This document shows, piece by piece, positions 48,342 through 56,948 of a stretch of DNA of 64,000 bases. A program made the position numbers and the translations under genes. The DNA comes from Massilia violaceinigra (GTDB lineage: Bacteria > Pseudomonadota > Gammaproteobacteria > Burkholderiales > Burkholderiaceae_D). Below the pieces are notes generated by a model, which saw nothing but the letters and a program-made list of their open reading frames with translations, had not been told where the DNA came from and made no database searches. The stretch is from NCBI RefSeq assembly GCF_002752675.1, contig NZ_CP024608.1:3534001-3598000 (forward strand), read 5' to 3'. Position 1 is the stretch's first letter; each line of letters begins with the position of its first letter.

Positions 48342-51300
48342 TTAATCGTCGTTTTGCCAGAACGCCCCATTCTCCACAAACACCACCGTCGTGCGTGGCG
48401 GGATGCTGAAGGTGCCGCTGGCGCGCTCGTACGTTGCCGTCCTGGCGAGCCGGTCGTTGTCGGACTTGCGCTGTACCTTGTGCAGCGCCAGCCTGCGCCC
48501 CTTGAGTTCATCGATCGTGATGGTCTTCGCGACCTTGTCGACGTTGAAGAATGTCGCCACGCTGCCGTATTTCGCGCCCGGATAACGGCGCCCGTCGATG
48601 CTCATCGCGATCAAGCCGGCGACCTGCCGCGGCCCGACGTTGTGGAACCTGAGCCGCTCGCTCACATCCCTGGCGCTGCGCAGGCGGAACAGGGTCGTGT
48701 CGTTGCGGATTTCGAGCAGGTCGAGGAAGTAATCGCGCGCCGACACAATCGCCGCCGTATCGGGCTTGATCAGCGCATTGGCCAGGATCGGGGACATCAG
48801 TTCCCAATTGGCCTTGTTCACGCCCGCCATCGGCAAGCCGACGCCGAAGTTATTCGACTGGTATGAAAAGTCGAGGCGGTTGAACCAGTCGCCCGCGTTG
48901 TAGCTGTCGCGGTCGAGCGACTTCGACCTCAGGATTTCCTGCCCCGCATGGAAGAAGGGCACGCCCTGCGACAGCATGTTGATCGCCGCGCCCAGGTTCT
49001 GCACGCGCACGCGCTCGGCCAGGCTGGTCGCCTGCGGCAGCTTGAAGGCGTTCAGGTCGAACAGGGTCTGGTTGTCATGCGCTTCGACATAGTTGATGGT
49101 CTCGGCCGGACTGGCTGCGAATCCCGCCTTCTGCCCGAAATAATCGATGTCCGCATTCTTGCGCACGACGCCCGTGCGGTCGGTGAAGCTGTAGTCGCGC
49201 AGGGTGCCCGACAAGCCTACCTTGATCAAGTCGCCCAGGCGCAGCAGATCGTCCTTCGTTTGCGTGCTGGTCGCATTCGGGTCGAGGAAGGCGCCGTTGA
49301 TGAAGCCCTGCTGGCTGATCAGATCCGCCCCGCCGTCGCAGCAGCCGCCGCCACGCACGGCATCGCGCAGGCGGTCGTTGAACGAGCCGATGCCGCTGCC
49401 GAACATGTTGGCCTGGCGCGCCTGCACGAAGCGTGCGTCGTTGCCGACCGTGCCGAAGTTCCAGGCTTCGCCGTACAGGTAGATGTCGCGCTGCGCTGCG
49501 CGGTCGACCGTCGCTTTCAGCCTGGTCATCACCGACAGCGGCGCCATGCCCATGATGTCGAATCGGAAGCTGTCGACCTTGTAGTCGGTGGCCCAGGTGA
49601 CGACCGAATCGATCATCAGCTTGGCCATCATGGCGTTTTCGGCGGCGGTGTCGGCGCAGCAGCTGTCGTTGATGATGCCGCCGCTCGGGTTGAGGCGGTA
49701 GTAGTACGCCGGCACGATCTTGTCGAGCACCGACAGCGGGCCTTGCTGCGAGCCGCTGGTATGGTTGTAGACCACGTCCATCGTCACGCGCAAGCCTTGT
49801 TCGTGGAGCGACTTGACCATCGCGCGGAACTCGCGCACGCGCACCGCGCCGTCATTGGCATCGGTCGCGAAGCTGCCATCGGGCGCGCTGTAATGGACCG
49901 GATCGTAGCCCCAGTTGAAGCAGTCGCTGTCGCCGGCGGCCGCCACCGCGGCCTGCTGCGCCTCGGCGTTGGCGGCGGCGTTCGGAATGGCCGGTGTGGC
50001 GCAGCCGGTTTCGTTGACGCTGGCGATGTCGAAACTCGGCAGCAGGTGGATGTGGCTCATGCCGGCGCGCTGCAATGCGCGCAGGTGGCGCATGCCGTTC
50101 GAATGCAGATCGGTGAAGGCGAGGAATTTGCCGCGATGGTGTGCCGGTACCGTCATGTCGCTGGCGCTGAAATCGCGCACCTGCAGTTCGTACAGGGAGA
50201 TATCGGTCGGATGCTCCAGGCGCGGAATCGGATGATAATCCCAGCCGAATGGTTTGAGCGCGGCGCTGTCGAGGTTCGCGATGAAGCTGCGCTGGCCGTT
50301 GGCGTTCAGGCTCAGTGAGTACGGATCGGTGACCACGTTGCTCACCACCGTGTTATTGGCCCAGCGCGACAGCACATTGACCGTGTAGGTGTAGTAAGCG
50401 CGGTTGGTCCAGGCGGCGTTGGGGGCGGTGTAGTGCCACACGCCGCTGGCGCTGTCGCGCGTCATCGGCACGCTGGCTGCGCTGGCCGTGCCGGCGTTCG
50501 CGTACACATTGAGCGAGACCGATTTGGCGGTCGGCGCCCACACGCGGAAGGTCGGTACGCCGGCCCGGTTGAAGGTGGCGCCGAGCACGCTGTTGGCGGC
50601 GGCCGGGGCGAACAGGGCGTCGAGCAGGCCGCTCGTTTGCAGGGATGTGACCTGTACCAGCTTGCCCGCCGCGTCGAACTGGGCGATGGCGAACTGGCTG
50701 CTGACCTTGGCGGGCAGGCCGGCCACGTCGGCGCCCGATACCGTCAACGCGGTGGACGCGGCCAGGTGCGGATACTTCGCTTGCAGCGCCGGCGTCAGTG
50801 CGCCGGCCACGCGCAGGTCGATACTGCCATCGGCGCCGGTAACGCCGCCTGGTGCGGAACCGAGGCCGCCGTTGGCCGCGTAAAACAGCTTGTAGCTGCC
50901 CCCGGCGGGCGTGCCCGGCCACACCACGGTATCGGGCGAGAGCCAGTGCGCGGCGGCGTTGGCCAGGTTGCCGAAGCTGATGGCCGGAGCGCTGGTGTAG
51001 ACCTTGCAGTCGCCTTCGAGCAGCCAGACTTCCTGGCCACGGGTGGCGATGTCGGGCGCGAAGTCGCCGGCCTGGTCGCTGGCGCAGTTCTTGTTGCCGC
51101 TGCCGTCGGTGAGCAGGAAATCGATTTTCGTTTTGGTGGCGTCGACCGCAATGTCGACATAGCCGCCGTAGCTGTCGCTGGCGGCCAGCATGAAGCGGTC
51201 CTTGATCCATTCCACGCTGGGCTTGGCCGGGCCGGACCAGGAATACACGCCCCACTGGGCTTCGTCGCGCTGGGCGCGCCGGTAGTGCATGCGGATGGTG

Positions 51301-51494
51301 CCGGGGGCCACGGCCACCGCCGAGACCGACGCGCGCTGAACCGACTCCGTCATCATTGCCGGGGTTTCGGGGGCGCTGGTGGTGTCGGAACCACCGCAGG
51401 CGGCCAGCAGGCTGGCGCACAAGCTGGCGCCGAGGAGGCGCTGATAGGGCAATGTGAAGCGTGAAGTAATACTACCTAGAGAATGCATGTGCAA
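48342..51494 (-). CDS. pulA: Pullulanase-type alpha-1,6-glucosidase, lipoprotein
   Basis: This 1050-aa protein has a signal sequence with lipobox LLAACGGS (about residue 33). Order: a starch-binding/PUD-like N-terminal region, a CBM48-type domain (FRVWAPTAKSVSLNVYANAG), then the GH13 barrel. GH13 motifs: YELQVRDFS, TMDVVYNHT (region I), DSFRFDIMG (nucleophile Asp), LYGEAWNFG (acid/base Glu) and VEAHDNQTLFD (transition-state Asp). It cleaves alpha-1,6 branches in pullulan, starch or glycogen at the cell surface. The neighbouring TonB receptor could import the products. A palindrome at 51580-51589 may be its operator. Confidence 0.93.
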   Translation of the reverse strand: MHMHSLGSITSRFTLPYQRLLGASLCASLLAACGGSDTTSAPETPAMMTESVQRASVSAVAVAPGTIRMHYRRAQRDEAQWGVYSWSGPAKPSVEWIKDRFMLAASDSYGGYVDIAVDATKTKIDFLLTDGSGNKNCASDQAGDFAPDIATRGQEVWLLEGDCKVYTSAPAISFGNLANAAAHWLSPDTVVWPGTPAGGSYKLFYAANGGLGSAPGGVTGADGSIDLRVAGALTPALQAKYPHLAASTALTVSGADVAGLPAKVSSQFAIAQFDAAGKLVQVTSLQTSGLLDALFAPAAANSVLGATFNRAGVPTFRVWAPTAKSVSLNVYANAGTASAASVPMTRDSASGVWHYTAPNAAWTNRAYYTYTVNVLSRWANNTVVSNVVTDPYSLSLNANGQRSFIANLDSAALKPFGWDYHPIPRLEHPTDISLYELQVRDFSASDMTVPAHHRGKFLAFTDLHSNGMRHLRALQRAGMSHIHLLPSFDIASVNETGCATPAIPNAAANAEAQQAAVAAAGDSDCFNWGYDPVHYSAPDGSFATDANDGAVRVREFRAMVKSLHEQGLRVTMDVVYNHTSGSQQGPLSVLDKIVPAYYYRLNPSGGIINDSCCADTAAENAMMAKLMIDSVVTWATDYKVDSFRFDIMGMAPLSVMTRLKATVDRAAQRDIYLYGEAWNFGTVGNDARFVQARQANMFGSGIGSFNDRLRDAVRGGGCCDGGADLISQQGFINGAFLDPNATSTQTKDDLLRLGDLIKVGLSGTLRDYSFTDRTGVVRKNADIDYFGQKAGFAASPAETINYVEAHDNQTLFDLNAFKLPQATSLAERVRVQNLGAAINMLSQGVPFFHAGQEILRSKSLDRDSYNAGDWFNRLDFSYQSNNFGVGLPMAGVNKANWELMSPILANALIKPDTAAIVSARDYFLDLLEIRNDTTLFRLRSARDVSERLRFHNVGPRQVAGLIAMSIDGRRYPGAKYGSVATFFNVDKVAKTITIDELKGRRLALHKVQRKSDNDRLARTATYERASGTFSIPPRTTVVFVENGAFWQNDD

Positions 51495-51579
51495 CTCCTG
51501 AAGAGGGGGGATGTGCGGCGGCGCCCTTGTCCTGGATACGTCGTTTTTGTGACGCCGCTGTCGATAGGCTGAAAGCCGA

Positions 51580-51589
51580 TGTAATATTA
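51580..51589. promoter_or_regulatory. GTAATATTAC palindrome upstream of the pullulanase gene
   Basis: This perfect 10-bp palindrome, within the wider tgtaatattactaca, lies about 85 bp before the pullulanase ATG. A similar gtaatactac occurs at the very start of the gene (51469-51478). It could be an operator for a sugar-responsive repressor. No regulator gene is in the window. Confidence 0.35.
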
Positions 51590-51718
51590 CTACACATCTT
51601 TTCAGAAATTATAAGAAAATCAAGCCGAACGCCGGCCGCCGCTCCGATGAGGGCGAGACGGCGGCGGCTGGCGCAGGGAACGGAAGGCGGGGAGGGACGT
51701 ACTTGCGCTACGGGCAGA

Positions 51719-52651
51719 TCAGGGCAGGGCCCACAGCCAGCGCACGATATGGAAGAAGACGGGCGCGGCGAAGCCGAGCGAATCGAGGCGGTCCATGTAG
51801 CCGCCATGCCCGGCGATACCGGTGCCCCAATCCTTGGCGCCGAGCGAACGCTTCACGCCCGACATGACCAGGCCGCCCATGGCGCCGCCGACCACGATCA
51901 GCGCGGCCATGCCGGCCGCCTGCAGCGGCGTGAACGGCGTGACGAACGACAGCAGCGCGCCGATCAGCATGGTCGCCAGGCCGCCGCCGATCAAGCCTTC
52001 CCAGGTCTTGGCCGGGCTCAGCTTGGGCGCCAGCTTGTGCTTGCCGAGCAGCTTGCCGAACACATACTGCAGCACATCGCTGATCTGCACTGTGAAAATG
52101 AAGAAGAACAGCAACTGGGCGTTGTGGCCTTCAAAGTCCGGAATATCGAGCATCAGCAGCGCCGGCGCATGGCTGACGCCGTACACGCAGATCATCACCG
52201 CGAACAGGATGCGCGCATTGCGCGACAGGAAATCGTCGGTATCCTGGCTGAGCGCGCTGGCGGCGGATATGAGGAAGAAGATATACACCGGGATCATGAT
52301 CGCGAACAGGCCGTACCACTCGGTCCACAGCAGCCAGTACTGGGCCGGCAGGGCGATGAAGAAGGCGATGAACAGGGGCCAGTAATCGCTCTTGCGGGTG
52401 GGCGTGAGGGTAAGGAATTCGCGCAGCGCCATCAGCGAGGCAAAACCGAACACCACGATCGTCACGTAACGGCCCAGGATCAGCGCCGAAAACAGCACGC
52501 CGGCCATGACCCACCACGCGTTGATGCGGGCGTTCAGGTTGACGATGGTCGCGCTGCCCGGATGCTTGAGCCGCAGCACGAAGCCGACCGCCGAGGCGAC
52601 GACCAGGATCGCCAGCAGAATCTGGCCGGTAAGAATGAATTGGGGTGTCAT
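51719..52651 (-). CDS. cdsA: Phosphatidate cytidylyltransferase
   Basis: The ATG at 52651 gives 310 aa starting MTPQFILTGQILLAILVVAS; the longer open frame upstream overlaps the acyltransferase gene and is not protein-like. Several membrane helices are evident. The CTP-transferase signature near the C-terminus is SGVKRSLGAKDWGTGIAGHG followed by GYMDRLDS. It makes CDP-diacylglycerol from phosphatidate and CTP. It is the last gene of a three-gene set whose members perform consecutive steps, 10 bp after the acyltransferase stop. It may be an accessory copy beside a housekeeping cdsA. Confidence 0.92.
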   Translation of the reverse strand: MTPQFILTGQILLAILVVASAVGFVLRLKHPGSATIVNLNARINAWWVMAGVLFSALILGRYVTIVVFGFASLMALREFLTLTPTRKSDYWPLFIAFFIALPAQYWLLWTEWYGLFAIMIPVYIFFLISAASALSQDTDDFLSRNARILFAVMICVYGVSHAPALLMLDIPDFEGHNAQLLFFFIFTVQISDVLQYVFGKLLGKHKLAPKLSPAKTWEGLIGGGLATMLIGALLSFVTPFTPLQAAGMAALIVVGGAMGGLVMSGVKRSLGAKDWGTGIAGHGGYMDRLDSLGFAAPVFFHIVRWLWALP

Positions 52652-52661
52652 AGGAACAGCC

Positions 52662-53273
52662 TCAGAAGGTATCCGCCAGGTCGCACACGGCCTGGTGCAT
52701 GCGGGCGAGGAAGGTTTCCTTATCCTCGCCGCGGTCGTTGTACAGCGGCGCGCCGAAATGCGAGCGGCACAGCAGCGGCAACGGCAGCGGGGCGCCCTTG
52801 GGCAGCGCGCGGTGCAGGTTTTGCTGGTACACCGGGACCAGGGCCAGGGTCGGTCGGTCACGGCTCAGGTGATACAGCCCGGATTTGAATTCGCCCGGCA
52901 AGGTCGCATCCTTGCGCGTTCCCTCGGGAAACACGATCAGCGAATCCTGCTGGTCGAGCGCCTCGGTCAGCGGGACCAGGGCCTCGGCGCCGCCCTTGGC
53001 GCGGTCGACCAGCACCACGTTCAGCAAGCTGTGCGCGATATAGCGGCGCAGTGCCGTCTTGTCCCAGTAGTCAGCGCCGGCAACCGGGCGCGTGCGGTCG
53101 CGCATGATGGGCGGAATGGCGGCCAGCAAGCCCGTCGTATCGAGATGGCTGGTGTGATTGGCGAAATACACGCAGGGATGGACGGGCGGCACGTCGTAAA
53201 AAGCGGCGCCGCCCACGATCAGGCGCTGCAGGCCGAGCAAGGCGTCGCGCTGGATGCGAAAGAACGCGTTCAC
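52662..53273 (-). CDS. Lysophospholipid acyltransferase (PlsC family)
   Basis: The GTG at 53273 overlaps the upstream gene stop by 4 bp (GTGA) and gives 203 aa starting with NAFFRIQRDALLGLQRL after the initiator. The catalytic HX4D motif is in YFANHTSHLD; the substrate-binding block is IVFPEGTRKDA. It transfers an acyl group to lysophosphatidate to form phosphatidate at the inner membrane. The next gene uses phosphatidate, so the order of the operon follows the pathway. Confidence 0.9.
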   Translation of the reverse strand: MNAFFRIQRDALLGLQRLIVGGAAFYDVPPVHPCVYFANHTSHLDTTGLLAAIPPIMRDRTRPVAGADYWDKTALRRYIAHSLLNVVLVDRAKGGAEALVPLTEALDQQDSLIVFPEGTRKDATLPGEFKSGLYHLSRDRPTLALVPVYQQNLHRALPKGAPLPLPLLCRSHFGAPLYNDRGEDKETFLARMHQAVCDLADTF

Positions 53274-53923
53274 GGCCTGGCTTTCTGTTCGAGCTGGCGG
53301 CACAGGGCCAGCGTGCGCGTGACGCAGGTGACCAGGCTGAGTAGGGCGATGATGGCCATGGCCACGCCCATGGTGGCGTAGCCGAGCGGAAGCACCGGGA
53401 CGGCGGCGGCGACCAGGCAGGCCACGGTGAGGACGGCCATCCGGTGCTGCTTGGCCATGGGGCCGCGGAAATCGTGGCCGAGGCCGCAGGAAGCGCCATA
53501 CACGCGCACGTAGGCGGTCAGCGCAGCGGCCAAGGCTGCGAGCCAGCCGAGCACGGGATCGGCGGCGGCATAGCCGGCGGCGACCAGCAGCAGCGAATCG
53601 GCGATACGGTCGGGGAATTCGTTGAACACGGGGCCGAGCGGCGTGGCCTTGTTGTACTCGACGGCCACCATGCCATCGAACAGATTGCACAAGAGGCGGC
53701 CCTGGATACACAGCGCGGCGGCGACCAGGTACGGGGCGGAATGCTGCATGAAGAGACCGCCGCGTATGAGCGCAGCGGCGCCGAGGGCGGCAAAGACGAT
53801 GCTGAAAACGGAAATCTGATTGGGGCTGATGCCTCTGCCGGCCAGCCATCGCGCCATCCGCCGCGCCCAGCCCGCATCGCGGACGGTAATGGGCCGGCGA
53901 TCCGATTCATCTTGTTGCGTCAT
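53270..53923 (-). CDS. CDP-alcohol phosphatidyltransferase family protein
   Basis: This 217-aa membrane protein has about five or six hydrophobic helices. The family motif DG-x2-AR-x8-G-x3-D-x3-D appears as DGMVAVEYNKATPLGPVF followed by NEFPD, so Arg is replaced by Val and the third Asp by Asn. The family condenses a CDP-linked lipid with an alcohol. The changes may define a subgroup with another substrate or weaken activity. It is the first gene of the operon with the acyltransferase and cytidylyltransferase genes. Confidence 0.82.
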   Translation of the reverse strand: MTQQDESDRRPITVRDAGWARRMARWLAGRGISPNQISVFSIVFAALGAAALIRGGLFMQHSAPYLVAAALCIQGRLLCNLFDGMVAVEYNKATPLGPVFNEFPDRIADSLLLVAAGYAAADPVLGWLAALAAALTAYVRVYGASCGLGHDFRGPMAKQHRMAVLTVACLVAAAVPVLPLGYATMGVAMAIIALLSLVTCVTRTLALCRQLEQKARP

Positions 53924-54014
53924 GGCATCTATTATTGGTGATAAAGGCGCCCCAGTGTAGTTGTTATTTAACTGTCTATCAACGTTAATATTTTTGCTCT
54001 GCGCAAATAATGCA

Positions 54015-54215
54015 CAACCGGGGTCAGAGCTCTGACTAGCAATTAATTACAGCCTTGCAAGAATAATCTAGCTATACACCTTAGTCGGGGCGACGGTGAT
54101 CGGGGCAATCACGGGCCATATACAGAGCGATGACGTTGCGCTGGGTGAGGATGTAGCCGAGCTGGGACAGTTGCCTGTTCAAAACAATTTCGAATCAGAG
54201 CTCTGACCCCGGTTG
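54015..54215. mobile_element. 201-bp inverted-repeat element (MITE-like)
   Basis: Perfect 21-bp inverted termini at 54015-54035 and 54195-54215; the inner 12 bases, tcagagctctga, are themselves palindromic. The interior encodes, on the minus strand, a short stretch NRQLSQLGYI that resembles the IS5 transposase at 4311-5336 (NRQLSQHGYI). No clear target duplication was found. It lies in the 53924-54281 gap, which otherwise holds no gene. Confidence 0.7.
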
Positions 54216-54281
54216 TAGGAGGCCAGAGCTTGATCTTGCGGATTTTCTGACCTCTGGCGGACAATTATTTCTAATGTTAGG

Positions 54282-56852
54282 TTAGCCTTGGGCGATGCGG
54301 CCGGCGATGTGGGCCAGCGCTTCGTCGACCTGGTCGATCAGGATCAGGCACAGGTCGCCTTCGCCGAGACGCGCCAGCGCCGTGTCGATCGCAACGAACT
54401 CGCCGTTGATTTCGTCCACGTGCGTGGTGCGCACGGCGCCCGCCAAGCCCTGGCGCAGCAGCGCGACGACTTCGCCGTCGGCCCGCCCGCGCTGGCACTG
54501 GTCCTGGTACAGCAGCACCTCGTCGAACGCGGCGCCCAGAATCTCGGTCTGCTGGCGGATGTCTTCGTCGCGCCGGTCGCCCGCGCCGCTGATCACCACC
54601 GAACGCCGCTTGGCCGGCATGCTTTCCACCGCACCCACCAGCGCCAGGATGGCGTCCGGATTGTGGCCGTAGTCGGCAATCACGGTCGCGCCGCGGTAGC
54701 TGAAGACGTTGAAGCGCCCCGGCGCGTTGTCGCTCTCGTTGGCGAACGATGTGAGCCCGGCGCGGATGTCGTCCCACGCCGTGCCGACCGCCCACGCGGC
54801 CGCCACCGAGGCCATGACGTTGTCGACCTGGAAGCCGATGCTGCCGCCGCGCGTGATCGGCACGTCGGCCAGCGCGATGCGGTGCTCTAGCTTGCCTTGC
54901 GCGGCGACCAGCATGCCGCCGTCCACGTAGACCACGCGCTGACCTTGGGCTCGGTGGGTCGACATGACCGGATGCCCGGCATCGGCCGTGAAGAAGGTGA
55001 CGCTGCCGCGGCAGTTGTTGGCCATGCCGACCACCACCGGGTCGTTGGCGTTCAACACCGCCACGCCGCTGTCGGCGACGTTCTGCACGATCACGCGCTT
55101 GAGTACCGCCAGGTCTTCGACCGTGGTGATGTAGTTCAGGCCCAGGTGGTCGCCCGCGCCGATGTTGGTCACCACGGCCACCTGGCAGCGGTCGAACGCG
55201 AGTCCTTCGCGCAGCATGCCGCCACGCGCGGTCTCGAACACGGCGGCGTCGACGTCGGGGTGGAGCAGCACGTTGCGCGCGCTGCGCGGGCCGCTGCAGT
55301 CGCCGCTGTCGATGCGCCGGCCTTCGATGTAGACGCCATCGGTGTTGGTCATGCCGGTGCGCAGGCCGCCGGCGGTGAGCAGGTGGGCGATCAGGCGCAC
55401 CGTGGTGGTCTTGCCGTTGGTGCCGGTGACGGCCACCACGGGAATGCGGCCGTCGTCGCCGTCGGCGAACAGGGAGGAGATGATCGCTTCGCCCACCGCA
55501 CGGCCTTTGCCGAACGATGGCGAGAGGTGCATGCGCAAACCCGGGGCGGCGTTGACTTCGACGATGCCGCCGTTCTGCTCTTCGATCGGTTTGAGCACGC
55601 TGTCGCACACCAGGTCGACGCCGCAGATGTCCAGCCCCACCATGTGGGCGGCGGCAATCGCGCGCGCGGCCACTTCGGGATGGACGTCGTCGGTGACGTC
55701 GCTGGCGGCGCCGCCGGTCGAGAGGTTGGCGTTATTGCGCAGGATGACGCGCTGGCCCTTGGGCGCGACCGATTCGGCCACCAGCCCTTGCTTGGCCAGG
55801 CTGGCCAGCGCGATGTCGTCGAAGCGGATCTTGGTCAGCGAGGTGGAATGCCCATTGCCGCGGCGCGGGTCGAGGTTGACCTGGTCGACCAGCTCGCGCA
55901 CGGTGTGCTTGCCGTCGCCAACGACGATGGGCGGGTCGCGCCGCGCGGCGGCGATCAGTTTGTTGCCGATGACGAGCAGGCGGAAGTCGTGGCCGGGCAG
56001 GTAGCGCTCGACCAGGATATCGTCGCGGAATTCAGCGGCGGCGTGGTAGCCAGCCACCAGCTGCTCGCGCGTGGTGACGTTGACCGTCACGCCCTTGCCC
56101 TGGTTGCCGTCCTTGGGTTTGATCACGACCGGCAGTCCGATTTCCAGCGCGGCGGCCCAGGCGTCGTCCGGGTCGGCGGCGACGCGGCCGAGCGGCACCG
56201 GCACGCCGGCCGCGTGCAGCAGTTTCTTGGTCAGTTCCTTGTCTTGCGCGATCGATTCGGCAATCGCGCCGGTGCTGTCGATTTCGGCGGCCTGGATCTT
56301 GCGCTGGCGGCTGCCCCAGCCGAACATGACCAGGCTGCCGTCGGTCAGGCGCCGGAACGGGATGTTGCGCGCCACGGCGGCTTGCACGATGGCGCCGGTG
56401 CTCGGGCCCAGGCGCACGTCTTCATCGAGGTCGCGCAGTTGCGCGAGGGCGGCGCCGAGGTCGAACGGGGTATCGCCGGCAGCGGCGGCGCACAGTTGCG
56501 CGGCCAGGTCCATGGCCAGGCGCCCGACCGCTTCTTCGGAGTACTCGACCACGACCTGGTAGATGCCCTTTTCGGGCGTGGCGGTGGTGCGGCTGAAGGT
56601 GACCGGACAGCCGGCTTGCGCCTGCAGCGACAGCGCCGCCAGTTCCAGCACCTGGGCCATGGCGATGGGGTCGTAGTGGCCGAGCGTTTGCAGCGAGCTC
56701 ATTTGCGGGAACAGCGCGCGCAGGCGATCTTCGAAGCCGGGCAGGGCGTCGATATCCTGTTCGGCACTGGTGCAGGCAACGATCGCTTCGATCGAGGTGT
56801 GGTGGCTCCAGAGGTTGGGACCACGCAGGGCCCGTACGCGAGATACTTCCAT
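54282..56852 (-). CDS. cphA: Cyanophycin synthetase, CphA1 type
   Basis: This 856-aa protein has the full three-domain layout. An N-terminal domain begins MEVSRVRALRGPNLWSHHTS. An ATP-grasp domain follows (LPVVIKPKDGNQGKGVTVNV; FRLLVIGNKLIAAARRDPP). The C-terminal Mur-ligase-like domain has an intact P-loop VTGTNGKTTTVRL and lobe-3 motif VIADYGHNPDAIL. It makes multi-L-arginyl-poly-L-aspartate by ATP-dependent alternate addition of Asp and Arg. It follows the CphA2-like gene on the same strand after 96 bp. No cyanophycinase gene is in the window. Confidence 0.95.
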   Translation of the reverse strand: MEVSRVRALRGPNLWSHHTSIEAIVACTSAEQDIDALPGFEDRLRALFPQMSSLQTLGHYDPIAMAQVLELAALSLQAQAGCPVTFSRTTATPEKGIYQVVVEYSEEAVGRLAMDLAAQLCAAAAGDTPFDLGAALAQLRDLDEDVRLGPSTGAIVQAAVARNIPFRRLTDGSLVMFGWGSRQRKIQAAEIDSTGAIAESIAQDKELTKKLLHAAGVPVPLGRVAADPDDAWAAALEIGLPVVIKPKDGNQGKGVTVNVTTREQLVAGYHAAAEFRDDILVERYLPGHDFRLLVIGNKLIAAARRDPPIVVGDGKHTVRELVDQVNLDPRRGNGHSTSLTKIRFDDIALASLAKQGLVAESVAPKGQRVILRNNANLSTGGAASDVTDDVHPEVAARAIAAAHMVGLDICGVDLVCDSVLKPIEEQNGGIVEVNAAPGLRMHLSPSFGKGRAVGEAIISSLFADGDDGRIPVVAVTGTNGKTTTVRLIAHLLTAGGLRTGMTNTDGVYIEGRRIDSGDCSGPRSARNVLLHPDVDAAVFETARGGMLREGLAFDRCQVAVVTNIGAGDHLGLNYITTVEDLAVLKRVIVQNVADSGVAVLNANDPVVVGMANNCRGSVTFFTADAGHPVMSTHRAQGQRVVYVDGGMLVAAQGKLEHRIALADVPITRGGSIGFQVDNVMASVAAAWAVGTAWDDIRAGLTSFANESDNAPGRFNVFSYRGATVIADYGHNPDAILALVGAVESMPAKRRSVVISGAGDRRDEDIRQQTEILGAAFDEVLLYQDQCQRGRADGEVVALLRQGLAGAVRTTHVDEINGEFVAIDTALARLGEGDLCLILIDQVDEALAHIAGRIAQG

Positions 56853-56917
56853 AAACCGTTCATCCTAAGTGTTGCGCTGGTGCGTCGCTGCGCCCTCGGG
56901 CGTTGACACTGCCGGCA

Positions 56918-56939
56918 GCCCGGCCGTTTCCGGCCGGGC
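56918..56939. other. G+C-rich hairpin between the cyanophycin synthetase genes
   Basis: gcccggccg / cggccgggc with a tttc loop. The T run (ctgttttg) is on the plus-strand side, so for the minus-strand transcript it is more like an attenuating or processing hairpin than a full terminator. Confidence 0.55.
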
Positions 56940-56948
56940 GCTGTTTTG

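Noticed and set aside
54897..56906. Long plus-strand frames over the cyanophycin genes (also 56946-59153)
   Set aside because: Antisense shadows of cphA-type genes with intact ATP-grasp motifs on the minus strand.
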